A stretch of DNA of 64,000 bases from Cyclina sinensis (Eukaryota; Mollusca; Bivalvia; Venerida; Veneridae), in the NCBI GenBank assembly GCA_012932295.1, contig JAAONU010000085.1, positions 1 through 64,000 on the forward strand, written 5' to 3'. The notes under the pieces were generated by a model. The model made no database searches. It was not told where the DNA came from and saw only the letters and a program-made list of their open reading frames with translations. Positions within the stretch are counted from its first letter, which is position 1, and every line of letters starts with the position of its first letter. Shown piece after piece: positions 48,723 to 58,471 of the stretch. The position numbers and the translations under genes are program-made.

Positions 48723-49039
48723 TGTAGCAGGGTCTTTTAAAAATATAAAAGACAAATATGTCTATAAGTTAAAGACACCATTTGAGTATTTAGTCAAAAT
48801 GTCAATCGGAAGTGGTTGAATGACTTAATTCCGAGATGATTTATAAAAACAGGAGTCTTTTTCATTTTCTAGTACTTTTCCGCTAATTGAAAAATAAATG
48901 TCATGAAAATGTTTTAAATGTCATTTTATATGTTTTATGATTAAGATTTGTTTTTTAGTGGACATTAAAATGAGTGATTTTAACAAAAATGCTTAAGTGT
49001 GTAGAACTGTTCAGATCTGTTCCTTAAGAGGGAAGATAA

Positions 49040-49130
49040 TCTGTATGAGTCTGGGTAGCTCAAACAGTAGATCAGCGGAACAGTATTCCAAGGGTCTGGA
49101 GTTTGAGCTCTTACCTTGTTACTTTTTTAT
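49040..49130 (+). repeat. tRNA-derived SINE head (candidate)
   Basis: GGGTAGCTCAAACAGTAGA (A-box-like) and GGTCTGGAGTTTGAGCTC (B-box-like) are spaced as in a tRNA. The tail is not defined. Confidence 0.45.
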
Positions 49131-50135
49131 TGATGGAATAAATACAGAAAGCCAAACTTATAATTAATGTAGCTGACAGATTATTTGCATTAGTCAGCTT
49201 ATGCCCTTGCTACTTTTAGTTTTATAGAATACTAAAAGTGAAAATTATTGTTACGAGTTTACTACCGAACGTGTTGACGACGGAAATAATTGTTGGTCAG
49301 TGAAAATGTAGGTGCCTGGAGTACTTATGTCGGGAAGAAAGTGCAAATTTCTTAACGAAATAAACTTCTGAAAAAGCAATTTATCTTTGTGTCCTGTTGT
49401 ATTGTCCGTCTTGGATTGCACTAGTTTGCCTGGTATTTTTTTGTCAATACACCGTGCATGATTAACCTTTTTGCGGAAACTGCCGAAAATAATGGTTCCC
49501 AGCGTTATATGAATAACATGTTACAGACGCATTCGGTTAGTTTCATGTTTGCTATTGCTTTGTGCTAACTGATATCTTTAAAGTGAATATGAAAATTTGT
49601 TTTTAATACATTAAAAAGCACTACACATAACTGCGTGCAAAACATAAATTCCAGGCTGAATCGTGTACTTTAAAAGTCTTCTGAAATGAACATTCGACGC
49701 CGAAATTACCGAAAGGAAATAATAGATGTTTTAAAGCTTATGTGTGTATTAAACGATATATAGTCACAAGGAATCACGTCAAAAGTAGTAAGCACTTACA
49801 AGCATCAACATTTCAAGGTTGTACACAATCTATTAACAACCAAATATGCATTTTCCTTTTACATTAAAAATTGTATGATTTACATACATCGAGTTGCAAA
49901 AGCTGCAAGATATTTGCAACAAGCAGAGGGAATAAACTCAAAGGCACGAGGAAATGCAGATTATAATAACGAATTAAACAAAGCAAGATGCAATTGTCAT
50001 ACTGCAGTATGCATACCCTGGCGGATATCCCCTTCCATACTTGTGAAATTCAATGTTTTGCATTCAATGCTGTTTAATTAACTGAAAAGGCACAAAAAAC
50101 AATGCCTTCAGAGAAACAGTAATGATTATGCTCAC

Positions 50136-50215
50136 CTTTAAAATTTTGAGGAGATCTCTTTCTCGAGGAATCACAGATTTATCATACTGGAACATGTTCA
50201 AAGCAAGCTTTGCAC
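50136..50215 (-). pseudogene. NEMF: NEMF exon, NFACT-C domain
   Basis: Acceptor TTTTCAG, donor GTGAGC. It reads AKLALNMFQYDK then PRERDLLK, matching the NFACT-C (DUF3441) end of NEMF. 80 bp (2 + 78), phase 0 at its end, in phase with the exon at 50463-50506. No damage inside. The final NEMF exon should follow at lower coordinates but was not seen. NFACT-C is the conserved C-terminal module; NEMF marks stalled nascent chains with Listerin on the 60S subunit in the cytosol. Confidence 0.85.
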
Positions 50216-50462
50216 CTGAAAAGCATGAAATCATTATTATCTTGAATACATGTGAAGTATTACAGTTTTAACCAATCAAAACCAAGCTGTAAAGTCCCAG
50301 TTATACCAGATACAACATTTGAAATACAATGCTAGAAATAAGAGAACCCAAAAATGAAAGGGAGAAAATACCTCAACAGGATGGTAAGTCAATGGCCCTA
50401 TTCTGACTTACAAAACCTATAATAAAGTCATTACGTGTGTAAAAGCTAATTCTCTCACATAC

Positions 50463-50506
50463 CTTTGCCTCTCTTTGTTGTTCTAGGTAGCAGCTTGACC
50501 TTGTAC
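50463..50506 (-). pseudogene. NEMF: NEMF exon, NFACT-C (44 bp)
   Basis: Acceptor AATTCAG, donor GTATGT. It reads YKVKLLPRTTKRGK, the hallmark K-Y-K-V-K-L block of NFACT-C. Length is 1 + 42 + 1 and fits both neighbours in phase. Intact. Confidence 0.88.
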
Positions 50507-50921
50507 CTGAATTAGCAAAAATTCACCGGGTGTACAAAAAATTACAGAAACTAGGAATATAATATAAAATCTTGACTGAATATTTAATCACTCGAACAGC
50601 AGTTTAGGTTACAGAAACCATGGTGTACATGTATTACCAGCCTGTGCATTACTGTAAGACCGTAAAACCCCACTAAAATATAACCTATTATGAGTTAACT
50701 AACAGATCATGAGACAAGTTCAGAAAAACTTAAGTAGTTTTAAATTTAGTAGTTTTGAATCCAGGTAACCCAGCTGCCACAGAGATTAAAGATTTTACAT
50801 TTCAACCAGGATTGTTACAATACAAGGAAGGTGTATATTTTTTGTCCTGATTTTTGACTGTTAAGATTTCAACCATGGAGATAAACACCATGGGTCACAT
50901 AAAAATTAATTAATTTCTTAC

Positions 50922-51025
50922 TTATAACTAGTGAGAGCATTGTATGGAGCACACACTGGTACCGCAAACAGGACTTCATCTTCAATATCTGGTATACCAG
51001 TCAATGAGTTGAGCGTCTGCAAATC
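50922..51025 (-). pseudogene. NEMF: NEMF exon, NFACT-C
   Basis: Acceptor ATTTTCAG, donor GTAAGA. It reads [20 protein letters not shown] then [11 protein letters not shown]. The LT-G-P, LFA-P-CAPY pattern is diagnostic for NEMF/Rqc2. 104 bp, phase 0 in, phase 2 out. Intact. One of the two exons that make the gene identification secure. Confidence 0.92.
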
Positions 51026-51386
51026 CTGAAAATATACATGTTGGATTTTAACAAAATGGCAATATTTCATAATGGTATTTTGTATCTTTTCCTAAATGTA
51101 ACATGTTCTGTTTCTTCAATATCCATTCATTAAGGGTCAATGTTTAACACCATTGCAAAATCCTTCAGGTAAGTTTTACCAAGTGCAGTAAATCACTGCA
51201 GGAAATAGTCTGCTTGAAAACTTCATTTTCAATATGAAAAACTTTTAAACAATTACAAACTTGCATTTAGTATTAACTCCCACACAAATATACTTGGAAA
51301 TCCAAAAAAAAGGGAACGTTTTTAGAGTCTGATATGTTTAAGATGTATTAATAGTATATATTTTAAAGATTTCATTGCATACATAC

Positions 51387-51472
51387 ATCAGCTGTCTGTG
51401 TTTCATCTTCTAATTTCTCATCATCTTCTACAACCTGGCCCTCCACCAAGTCCTTGTTGTTTGCGGAACCCT
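51387..51472 (-). pseudogene. NEMF: NEMF exon, acidic linker
   Basis: Acceptor GTTGTAG, donor GTATGT. It reads GSANNKDLVEGQVVEDDEKL then EDETQTAD, a low-complexity acidic linker before NFACT-C. 86 bp (2 + 84). Its phase fixes the frame of the preceding exon and shows that exon to be one base short. Confidence 0.8.
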
Positions 51473-52094
51473 CTACAACATGATATATTCAAGTAGTCGT
51501 TAACAGTAAGAATATGATGACATTTTTTATGTATGAACTTCAAGTATTTTTGTGTCAATTCAAAGATATTTCCAAGATGTTAATATTCTGGAATAAACTC
51601 TCATTTGTATTTCACTTTATTTAAGTTGTGAGAAATGGCAACTAAAAAACAAACCCCTGTGCTTTGCAGGAGAAATACCCATATCTACCTTTCTGTAGCA
51701 AGAGGATCAAGAGAAATTAAATGAAATAACTGCTTGTTATACTAGTGGGGGGAAAAAAACTCAAGTTTTCTCATGATCTTGAATAATAAAATTGTTTCAC
51801 CAAGTTTTGTTTTACTGTAATATTTCAGATATTACATGCTTTTCTGTTTCAATCATAATGAAATTTTTCAACACATGCACTAACACATGTAAGACAAGCC
51901 TGTTGCATGATTAACATACTGAAATATCAACACTTCACCTTAGTCCAACATATCATTTAAAACATGTGTTTCTTTTTTTCTTGTTATATGACAGTGTCAA
52001 TATGCAGACAGAACAGACCTACATGTATTCAAAATGATCCTACTGTGTTGACTTTATTAAATAACAATTTTTGGCAGATATGACTTGTGCACAC

Positions 52095-52250
52095 CTGATA
52101 TTTTCACACTGTCAACATCTTTAATTATAATATCGACAAGTTCTGTTTTTTTCTTTGGTTCTTGTTGTTCCTTGTCAACTGCGGACTGTGGACGACCTTT
52201 CTCCTCCTTTTGCCTGTCTTCTTTTTATCTACCCTCTTGCTGCCTGCAGA
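52095..52250 (-). pseudogene. NEMF: NEMF exon with single-base deletion
   Basis: Acceptor TTACCTAG, donor GTGTGC. It starts SAGSKRVDK and, in another frame, ends EKGRPQSAVDKEQQEPKKKT then ELVDIIIKDVDSVKIS. It follows KYKDQDEEERQLRMEILA as in other NEMF proteins. 156 bp does not fit the phases, 157 would. The break is at an A-run (about 52222-52229). It is a true frameshift or a homopolymer error. Confidence 0.82.
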
Positions 52251-52773
52251 CTAGGTAAATTGGAAACAGAATCATACAGATACATGGCCAAAAATAAAAG
52301 AACAAGAAATATGATTCAATTCTATATATACATGTACATCAACATGATTCAGCTGAAATTCTGTGAATCTGTGACAGACCTGATCAGATTTTTCAAAAAA
52401 TCAAATTTCTAATAGTATGAAATCATTCATTCAAAGCAAAAAGTAAAGGAAGAACCATTGAACATTTTCACAGTACACTAAAACTGTATTCTATCATTTG
52501 TTCATGTTTTGACTTACAGTGACTATGTGTCTTCTTTATTTTATGAACAATAATGTTCTTACTTATGTTCTGCTTTTAAATTCAAAAATCTAATCTGTAA
52601 AATAACTCAATGCATTTTAATTTTCAAGTGTAAGTTGGTCAAAACTAACTTTTCATATTTTGATGACCCTATCTAATTAACACAATAATAATACATATTT
52701 CTATACACATTTTAATCTTTGAGCTATAAACAAGCACTTTTAATTTCTACAATATCTAATGTGAACTACATAC

Positions 52774-52851
52774 AGCCAATATTTCCATGCGGAGTTGTCT
52801 TTCTTCCTCATCTTGGTCCTTATACTTGGCCTTCAACTTTTTCAGCTTTCC
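52774..52851 (-). pseudogene. NEMF: NEMF exon, basic KYKDQDEEER block
   Basis: Acceptor GTTTTAG, donor GTATGT, 78 bp, phase 0 on both sides. It reads GKLKKLKAKYKDQDEEERQL then RMEILA, one of the most conserved stretches of metazoan NEMF between the coiled region and NFACT-C. Intact. Confidence 0.93.
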
Positions 52852-53457
52852 CTAAAACACCAAAAAAACAAAATCATTCAGTTTCTCTATGCTTCTAAAT
52901 TTCTAGAATAGATTAGTCTATCATCAGACCCATTTTTCATATTAGGCATATAAACTGAAAACTAAATGACTAAATAGCCTGCAATGACCATGGTCAGATT
53001 GACTGCAAAGAAAAAAACAATGGCCACAAGCAATTTAAATATTCAACAAAGTTAAGTGGTCTTTTGGACAACATAAACATATTAAGCATAAACTGTTTTG
53101 ACAAATATACTTTTTACCATCTACTTAGTAATTATAAATATGTTCTTATTGTTATTACGTTAAACATTATTTCAGTTTTTTTTATTTATTTCGGATGTAC
53201 GATTAACTACCAATCCTTCCTAGGTAGTACTCCATACAGATCCCTTCCTCACTAATTAACCTTAAAAGATTCAAAACCTGACAAATAACATAGCTCATGA
53301 CCATAGTGTAAAAGTAAAGTAACCACATTTCACCAATAAAAAACTTACAATAACGGCAGTTAAGTTATTTTTAATACTAACCAAAAATATAAAGATTAAC
53401 ATGAACACTTACTTGTTAAGTTTTCTTAATAGAGACAATAAGTATAATAAATCAAAC

Positions 53458-53676
53458 CTTCTGTCCCCTCTTTGGCTGTTGCTGCTGTGTCTCCTGCTCT
53501 TCCCTTTGGCCCCTATTCCTCCTCTTTCCTTGGTTATCATCTTCCAGCCAGGAGACTCCCTCCCCCTCTTCCTCTCCCTCTTTTTGTACAGGCAGTTGTT
53601 GCTGTTGTTGTTGTTTCTTGGCTTTCTTCATCTCTCGTCTCTGTTTAGCTGATAGTTTAGGTCCACTCTGTACCTT
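53458..53676 (-). pseudogene. NEMF: NEMF exon, LSAKQRREMKK and poly-Gln
   Basis: Acceptor AATCTTTGCAG, donor GTTTGA, 219 bp (73 codons), phase 0 on both sides. It begins KVQSGPKLSAKQRREMKKAK, has Gln runs and a Glu/Gly run, and ends QQPKRGQK. The LSAK-RREMKK and KRGQK motifs bracket this linker in animal NEMF. The frame is intact. Glutamine codons are mostly CAA/CAG mixtures, so length polymorphism is likely. A plus-strand frame over the same bases is a shadow. Confidence 0.92.
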
Positions 53677-53859
53677 CTGCAAAGATTATACAAGCTTTAA
53701 AATCACTGCTTTTATTAACCAAGTTTGCATGTTTACATTTTTTTTTTTCAAAAAAGATTATTATCACTACTAGTTTTATTCCAAATTTCCAATTTATCAA
53801 TGTTTTGTATTCACTTTCAGGTTTAATGATGATTTTAACAGTATTTCAGTTTTCCTTAC

Positions 53860-53971
53860 TGATGTTTCTTAATGTCTGAATACTATGATCCCATGTTTCA
53901 GCAGAAATTTTTCTCTTTTTCCACAAGTCACCAGGAGCTAAGTTAGTGAAGGAACCAAAACCATCTGCCAG
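53860..53971 (-). CDS. Candidate exon, gene unidentified
   Basis: Minus strand, acceptor AAATTTAG, donor GTAAGG. It reads LADGFGSFTNLAPGDLWKKR then KISAETWDHSIQTLRNIS without stops. It joins in phase 0 with the candidate exon at 54125-54184. It lies in the NEMF intron between 53676 and 55447 but does not fit NEMF phases (ends in phase 1), and I know no NEMF segment like it. It may be an alternative exon, part of a nested gene, or chance. Confidence 0.3.
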
Positions 53972-54124
53972 CTAAATTTATTCAATGTACAGACAGCTTC
54001 ATAAAATCAAAGTTGGGCTTAACACCCTATAAGCCAATAATTAAATTGAGCTATAAGCAAAATGCATATACAAATTGGTAAAGTTTTCTTTCAATGAGAA
54101 AATGAGAATATTTTAGGCATATAC

Positions 54125-54184
54125 CTTTTCCCCAAATGTTACAGGCTGATCATCCCCTAGGAATATCTGATCACTATCTGTACT
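54125..54184 (-). CDS. Candidate exon, gene unidentified
   Basis: Minus strand, 60 bp, donor GTATAT after AAG, weak acceptor CCACACAG. It reads STDSDQIFLGDDQPVTFGEK. It pairs in phase with 53860-53971. The acceptor lacks a pyrimidine tract, so support is weak. Confidence 0.25.
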
Positions 54185-54714
54185 CTGTGTGGATATACTT
54201 CATGATAATTCATACCTGAAATATTCATTTCACCAAGAATTGTGATTCTAAGTCTTAGATACCTATTATTATTATTACGCATTATAACACAAACACAGAT
54301 TCAGATCAGGGGAGTTTACTCTGTTAAAATGACCACAGCATAAATGATCATTCTATGTACTGAGTACTGAAGCAAACCTTGTAGAAGTTCCAATACAAAT
54401 AGTAGGTAACAAGAAATATGTCACAGACACAAATGCCCCCTAAACATTGCAACAGACAGTCACGGTAGCTTACAACTTGATGTTACCTTCATTATTTGTT
54501 CCAAATTATTTTGCAGTCTCTGAACAAACTACCCAGATGTCCTGGGGTAAGACTATTACATGTCCTTTACTTATTTGTTTGGCTGGTAAAATTAATAAAT
54601 TTCCAAAACTGATATGTTTCAAAAAATACTGATTTAGTGTTTTGTAACCAATAGGTCGCCACATGTCTTTTACAGAAAAAGGGTTTCAAAAAGGTCTCTT
54701 AACTTTGGGATTTT

Positions 54715-55142
54715 TATCCTCCAGTTGAACACCACAGGCGAAGATATTGTTGAGTTACAAAATTGTAGGAGTTACACACAGAAGCAATACAAAGTGAAAT
54801 TAAAGAAAGGGAAATAACTCCACCATAAGTGATGCAGAAGACTGAGTATATGCACTGGAGCACTTGATTATGGTCATTCTGTGAAAGGTTGGTGAAATTT
54901 GCATGAGAAATATAGGAGGAGTTGTGCACAGAAGCAATATTAAGTAAAATTTAATAAAGGTCAATAACTCTGCTAAAAATATTTGAATGGCAAAAGCCAA
55001 ATATTATGCACTGTGGCACTTGATAATGATCATTGTGTGAATGTTAGGTGAAAATCAAATTAGAATTGTGCACAGAAGATTGGATGGAAGGACGGACAGA
55101 ATAACAGATGGACAGTGCAACTACTACATGCCACCATTCCAG
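54715..55142 (+). repeat. Tandem-core repeat, family F, degenerate
   Basis: About three ~150-bp units with 'GGGAAATAACTCCACCATAA', 'GTGCACAGAAGCAATA' and 'GCACTTGAT-ATG-TCATT', then GGATGGAAGGACGGACAGA (about 55081-55099) and CCAGGGGATAAC. Same plan as the other families but ends not sharp; no clear hairpin. Confidence 0.55.
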
Positions 55143-55271
55143 GGGATAACAATACTAATGCTCATATTTCCAGAAGATACAATGTTCGCTAACAGTCCTT
55201 ATTCCAACCTTTAAAGATGTTTGTATATCACCGAACCAAATCCAGCAAAGTTAAAAATTAACCAGAAACCT

Positions 55272-55363
55272 TCTTTATGATTTTAACACAGATTAAGTCT
55301 TTAATATTTAATCTGGTAAATGCCACACAGATTAAGTCTTTAATATTTAATCTGGTAAATGCC
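55272..55363. repeat. Short tandem duplication (~41 bp x2)
   Basis: CACAGATTAAGTCTTTAATA…CTGGTAAATGCCA occurs twice in direct succession. Confidence 0.85.
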
Positions 55364-55446
55364 AAAGGTCAAAAGGAAGCTACATATGAAACATGACTTG
55401 TTAAAATCCAAATGTTTATTTTATCTCAATGAATTGTAAAATATAC

Positions 55447-55861
55447 GTACTTGTCTCCCTTAACATGGTGTAGACTGATTTCTGTATCTGGAAACTCAAC
55501 AACTTTTGCCTTCTCAACTTTGCACTGTCTTTGCACAACAATATCTTCACCACTGTTTACATTTTCACCAGTTTTATCACTTTTTTCATTATCACAGATA
55601 TTTTCTTCTTTAACAACAGTGTCAACTTTTTCTTCACTTTCAGGTTCACCTTCAGCACTTTTTTTCATTTTCTGCATTCTCATCATTATTTTCATCATTT
55701 TTCTGTTCATTTTCATTATCTGAATCTACTTCATTATCACTGGTGGTTTCTAAAGTAACTTCACTTTCTGCTACAGTGGAGTCAGTGACTGATATTTCAT
55801 CATCTTCAGCAGTTCTAATTTTACGTTCCCCAGCATGCCTAGCTACACTGCCTTCTTCCAA
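55447..55861 (-). pseudogene. NEMF: NEMF exon, end of NFACT-R and acidic region, frameshifted
   Basis: Acceptor CATTTTCAG, donor GTATAT. It starts LEEGSVARHAGERKIR, which directly follows GFGLLFK of the exon at 56074-56132 and matches the conserved R-H-x-GERK of NFACT-R. A long Glu/Asp/Asn-rich acidic region follows, ending EISLHHVKGDKY. The frame changes at a run of seven A (55659-55665): upstream it hits TGA after EKKC, downstream it continues SAEGEPESEEK. 415 bp is one more than the 414 needed for phase 0, so the run has one base too many. Confidence 0.88.
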
Positions 55862-56073
55862 CTGAAAATGATTAAGCTGATTTCACATTTTGTCTCTTAA
55901 GCAGAAATGAATGAAAACAGAAACAGGTGTCACTGCAAAAAACTGAATCTTTTGAAATATGAAAAGACAGAGACATAACAGAAAGACATAGCTTGTTTCT
56001 AAAGAAAACTGTATACAAATGAATAAAAAAAGTTAACCATACATAATAAATAAAAAGACATATGGAATGTTAC

Positions 56074-56132
56074 CTTGAAAAGAAGCCCAAAGCCATAAAT
56101 CAGGTAAGATGGAGGCAAATAGTTCTTCTTTT
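56074..56132 (-). pseudogene. NEMF: NEMF exon, NFACT-R
   Basis: Acceptor AATTCCAG, donor GTAACA, 59 bp (2 + 57). It reads KKNYLPPSYLIYGFGLLFK. The KKN-LPPSYL-GF-FLFK block is characteristic of NFACT-R (DUF814). Phases agree with both neighbours; introns are 212 bp downstream and 293 bp upstream. Intact. Confidence 0.93.
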
Positions 56133-56425
56133 CTGGAATTTTAAAATATCATTTAATTCAATTTTCTTAAATGTCAATCAACTGGAGTTCAGCTTCTTAG
56201 GTGGGCAATATATGTTTTATTTCTGGTGCCCTAAAACAGGCCCTTTCCTGTATTAAGGGCTAGGAATATTGCACACTTTCATAAAATACATATGTCACAA
56301 TTTTAACATATTTAACATACTACATGTATTTAACACTTGAACATAAATAACATAAAAAATTGTTGAAGCAAAGCAGGTTTTGCCTGAAAAACTTCTTTAA
56401 ATATGACACATTGTTAAGGACTGAC

Positions 56426-56519
56426 CTCTGATCATAAAACTACCAGTGGTGAGATACTCTCCTGAGGGTGCTGTCTTCGATACCTGACTGGGGTACACCC
56501 ACTATGCACTGGTCACCAC
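56426..56519 (-). pseudogene. NEMF: NEMF exon, NFACT-R, nonsense at conserved Trp
   Basis: Donor G|GTCAGT at 56425. It reads [25 protein letters not shown] then [13 protein letters not shown] proteins have TSAWWVY here; the first Trp codon is TAG (56502-56504). 94 bp ends in phase 1 and fits the next exon. The 5' boundary is at or fused to the 43-bp minisatellite: CTAAG|GTGGTGACC against CTAAGGTTGTTCAG in the repeat unit. The natural upstream exon (HADLHGA region) is not seen between here and 64 kb. Confidence 0.88.
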
Positions 56520-56901
56520 CTTAGTACTGAATTCAAAATGCATACATCAGAAACTGAACAACCTTAGTACTGAATCCAAAATGCATACATCAGAAACTGA
56601 ACAACCTTAGTACTGAATTCAAAATGCATACATCAGAAACTGAACAACCTTAGTACTGAATTCAAAATGCGTACATCCGAAACTGACCAACCTTAGTACT
56701 GAATTCAAAATGCATACATCCGAAACTGACCAACCTTAGTACTGAATTCAAAATGCATACATCCGAAACTGAACAACCTTAGTACTGAATTCAAAATGCA
56801 TACATCAGAAACTGAACAACCTTAGTACTGAATTCAAAATGCATACATCAGAAACTGAACAACCTAAGTACTGAATTCAAAATGCATACATCAGAAACTG
56901 A
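56520..56901. repeat. 43-bp minisatellite, array 2 (about 9 copies)
   Basis: Same 43-bp unit as array 1, 40 kb away (15939-16635). It abuts the NEMF exon at 56519, so the last unit supplies the apparent acceptor. The other side joins a family-D hairpin element at 56903. Confidence 0.95.
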
Positions 56902-56902
56902 A

Positions 56903-57640
56903 CTAGAACTGTGTCCATAGGACACGGATGCCCCCACTATGCATAAGTGCTCATAAACAAGTGCATGTATATCCTGTATGTAAGATTTTTTCTGTACATA
57001 TACCTAAAATGATCTACAGGTAACCTTATGTACATGTTAAATTAAATTACAAATGTAAAATTTATATGTTCAATTATTTATATGGTATATAGTGAAAAAA
57101 TCAACAAAGGGCCATAATTCTGTTAAATATGGTCACAGCAAAAATTCCTTCCATTACTACCATCTACACATTAAAGCTGTTCATCCCTGGAAGTTTAAGC
57201 AGAATCTGCCATCCGGTTTAAGAGGAGTTGCGTTCACAAAATTTCTATATGGTATATAATGAAAAAATTAACAAGGGCCATAATTCTGTTAAATTTGGTC
57301 GCAGCAAAAATTCCTTCCTTTACTTCCATCTACACATTAAGGTTGTTCATTCCTGGAAGTTTAAGCAAAATCTGCCATCCGGTTTAAGAGGAGTTGCGTT
57401 CACAAAATTTCTAGTGAAAAAATCAACAAAGGGTCATAATTCTGTTAAATTTGGTCGCAGCAAAAATTCCTTCCTTTACTACCATCTACACATTAAGGTT
57501 GTTCATCCCTGGAAGTTTAAGCAAAGTCTGCCGTCCGGTTTAAGAGGAGTTGCGTTCAGAAGATTTCGGGACGTACGGACGGATGGACGGACGGACGGAC
57601 AAGTGCAACGCTATATGCACCCCACTTTGTGGGGGCATAA
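56903..57640 (+). mobile_element. Tandem-core hairpin element, family D
   Basis: Left hairpin GTGTCC-ATA-GGACAC (56911-56925), then GGATGCCCCCAC. Core units of ~150-175 bp contain 'AAAGGGCCATAATTCTGTTA', 'GGTCGCAGCAAAAATTCCTT' and 'CATCCGGTTTAAGAGGAG'. A (GGAC)n tract at 57570-57600 and right hairpin CCCC-ACTTTGT-GGGG at about 57620-57634 end in GCATAAAA. A 170-aa plus-strand frame across the units is a repeat by-product. Confidence 0.82.
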
Positions 57641-57897
57641 AAATCAACAAAGGGCCATAATTCTGTTAAATTTGGTCGCAGCAAAAATTCCTTCCTTTAC
57701 TTTCATCTACACATTAAGGTTGTTCATCCCTGGAAGTTAAAGCAAAATCTGCCATCCGGTTTAAGAGGAGTTGCATTCACAAAATTTCTACATAGTATAT
57801 AGTGAAAAAATCAACAAAGGGCCATAATTCTGTTAAATTTGGTCGCAGCGAAAATTCCTTCCTTTACTACCATCTACACATTAAGGTTGTTCATCCC
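57641..57897 (+). repeat. Extra family-D core units
   Basis: Two more units follow directly after the right end of family D and stop at CATCCCTG, suggesting that D inserted in an older D copy or that a second copy lost its right end. Confidence 0.65.
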
Positions 57898-58471
57898 TGA
57901 ATTCAAAATTTCAAGTTTTCATGAAAATCAAGGCTTTAAATGGATCTAGAAGCATCATTCTGTATCAAAAACATTACAAGCAGGACCATTCTGTTCAAGT
58001 TTAACCATACAGTAAACAACTATAACAATAAAATTACAAAGACTGTAAGGAACACAATTTTGTTACTTTTCAATACAGATTACCTCCCCTATACTGTTTA
58101 GTTCATTCAGACAATTATATGACCTTACTTTTCACAATACAGATTACCTCCCCTATACTGTTTAGTTCATTCAGACAATTATATGACCTTAAAAACAAGT
58201 TTCTGCAGCTTCTTTGCCATCACATAAACAAGTCTTCTCTGAAAATCACATAAAATGCTAATTTAAAGCACATCTGAAAAATTTCAGTTTTACCTTAAGG
58301 TGACAGATACCAATTTCAAAATGAAATTTAGTGTCTGATGACCACTCAAACTGTTAGCGCCTCACTGACAATCCCAATATATACAACAACCTGAAAAGAA
58401 AAGTACAGCTATTCTTATAGGACTGAAGAGAATCTACAACAAAAACTCAAATTTCAGATGAAACACTTCTC
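57898..58471. other. No gene seen; short tandem duplication
   Basis: About 60 bp (ACAGATTACCTCCCCTATAC… to …ATATGACCTTA) is duplicated in tandem at about 58075-58193. Nothing else. Confidence 0.6.

Larger units (their letters stand above)
47418..50135. other. No NEMF exon found; sparse repeats
   Basis: This is where the last exon of the downstream block and the N-terminal exons of a second copy would lie if the two NEMF blocks were separate complete genes. I searched the minus strand for the conserved C-terminal end and for the N-terminal domain and found neither. Two SINE candidates are listed separately. Confidence 0.45.

Noticed and set aside
49875..50081. 68-aa plus ORF (MIYIHRVAKAARY…)
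   Set aside because: No splice context, no recognisable domain, and AT-rich codon use like the surrounding non-coding DNA.
47418..50135. Expected final NEMF exon or N-terminal exons of a second copy
   Set aside because: Minus strand searched by eye for the conserved motifs; nothing convincing, so not annotated.
53401..53652. Plus-strand Leu-rich ORF
   Set aside because: Shadow of the Gln/Lys/Glu-rich NEMF exon on the minus strand.
55451..55758. Plus-strand Phe/Ser-rich ORFs
   Set aside because: Shadows of the acidic NEMF exon on the minus strand.
57228..57740. 170-aa plus-strand ORF
   Set aside because: Runs across family-D tandem units and the GGAC tract; no protein family, and it repeats with the DNA units.
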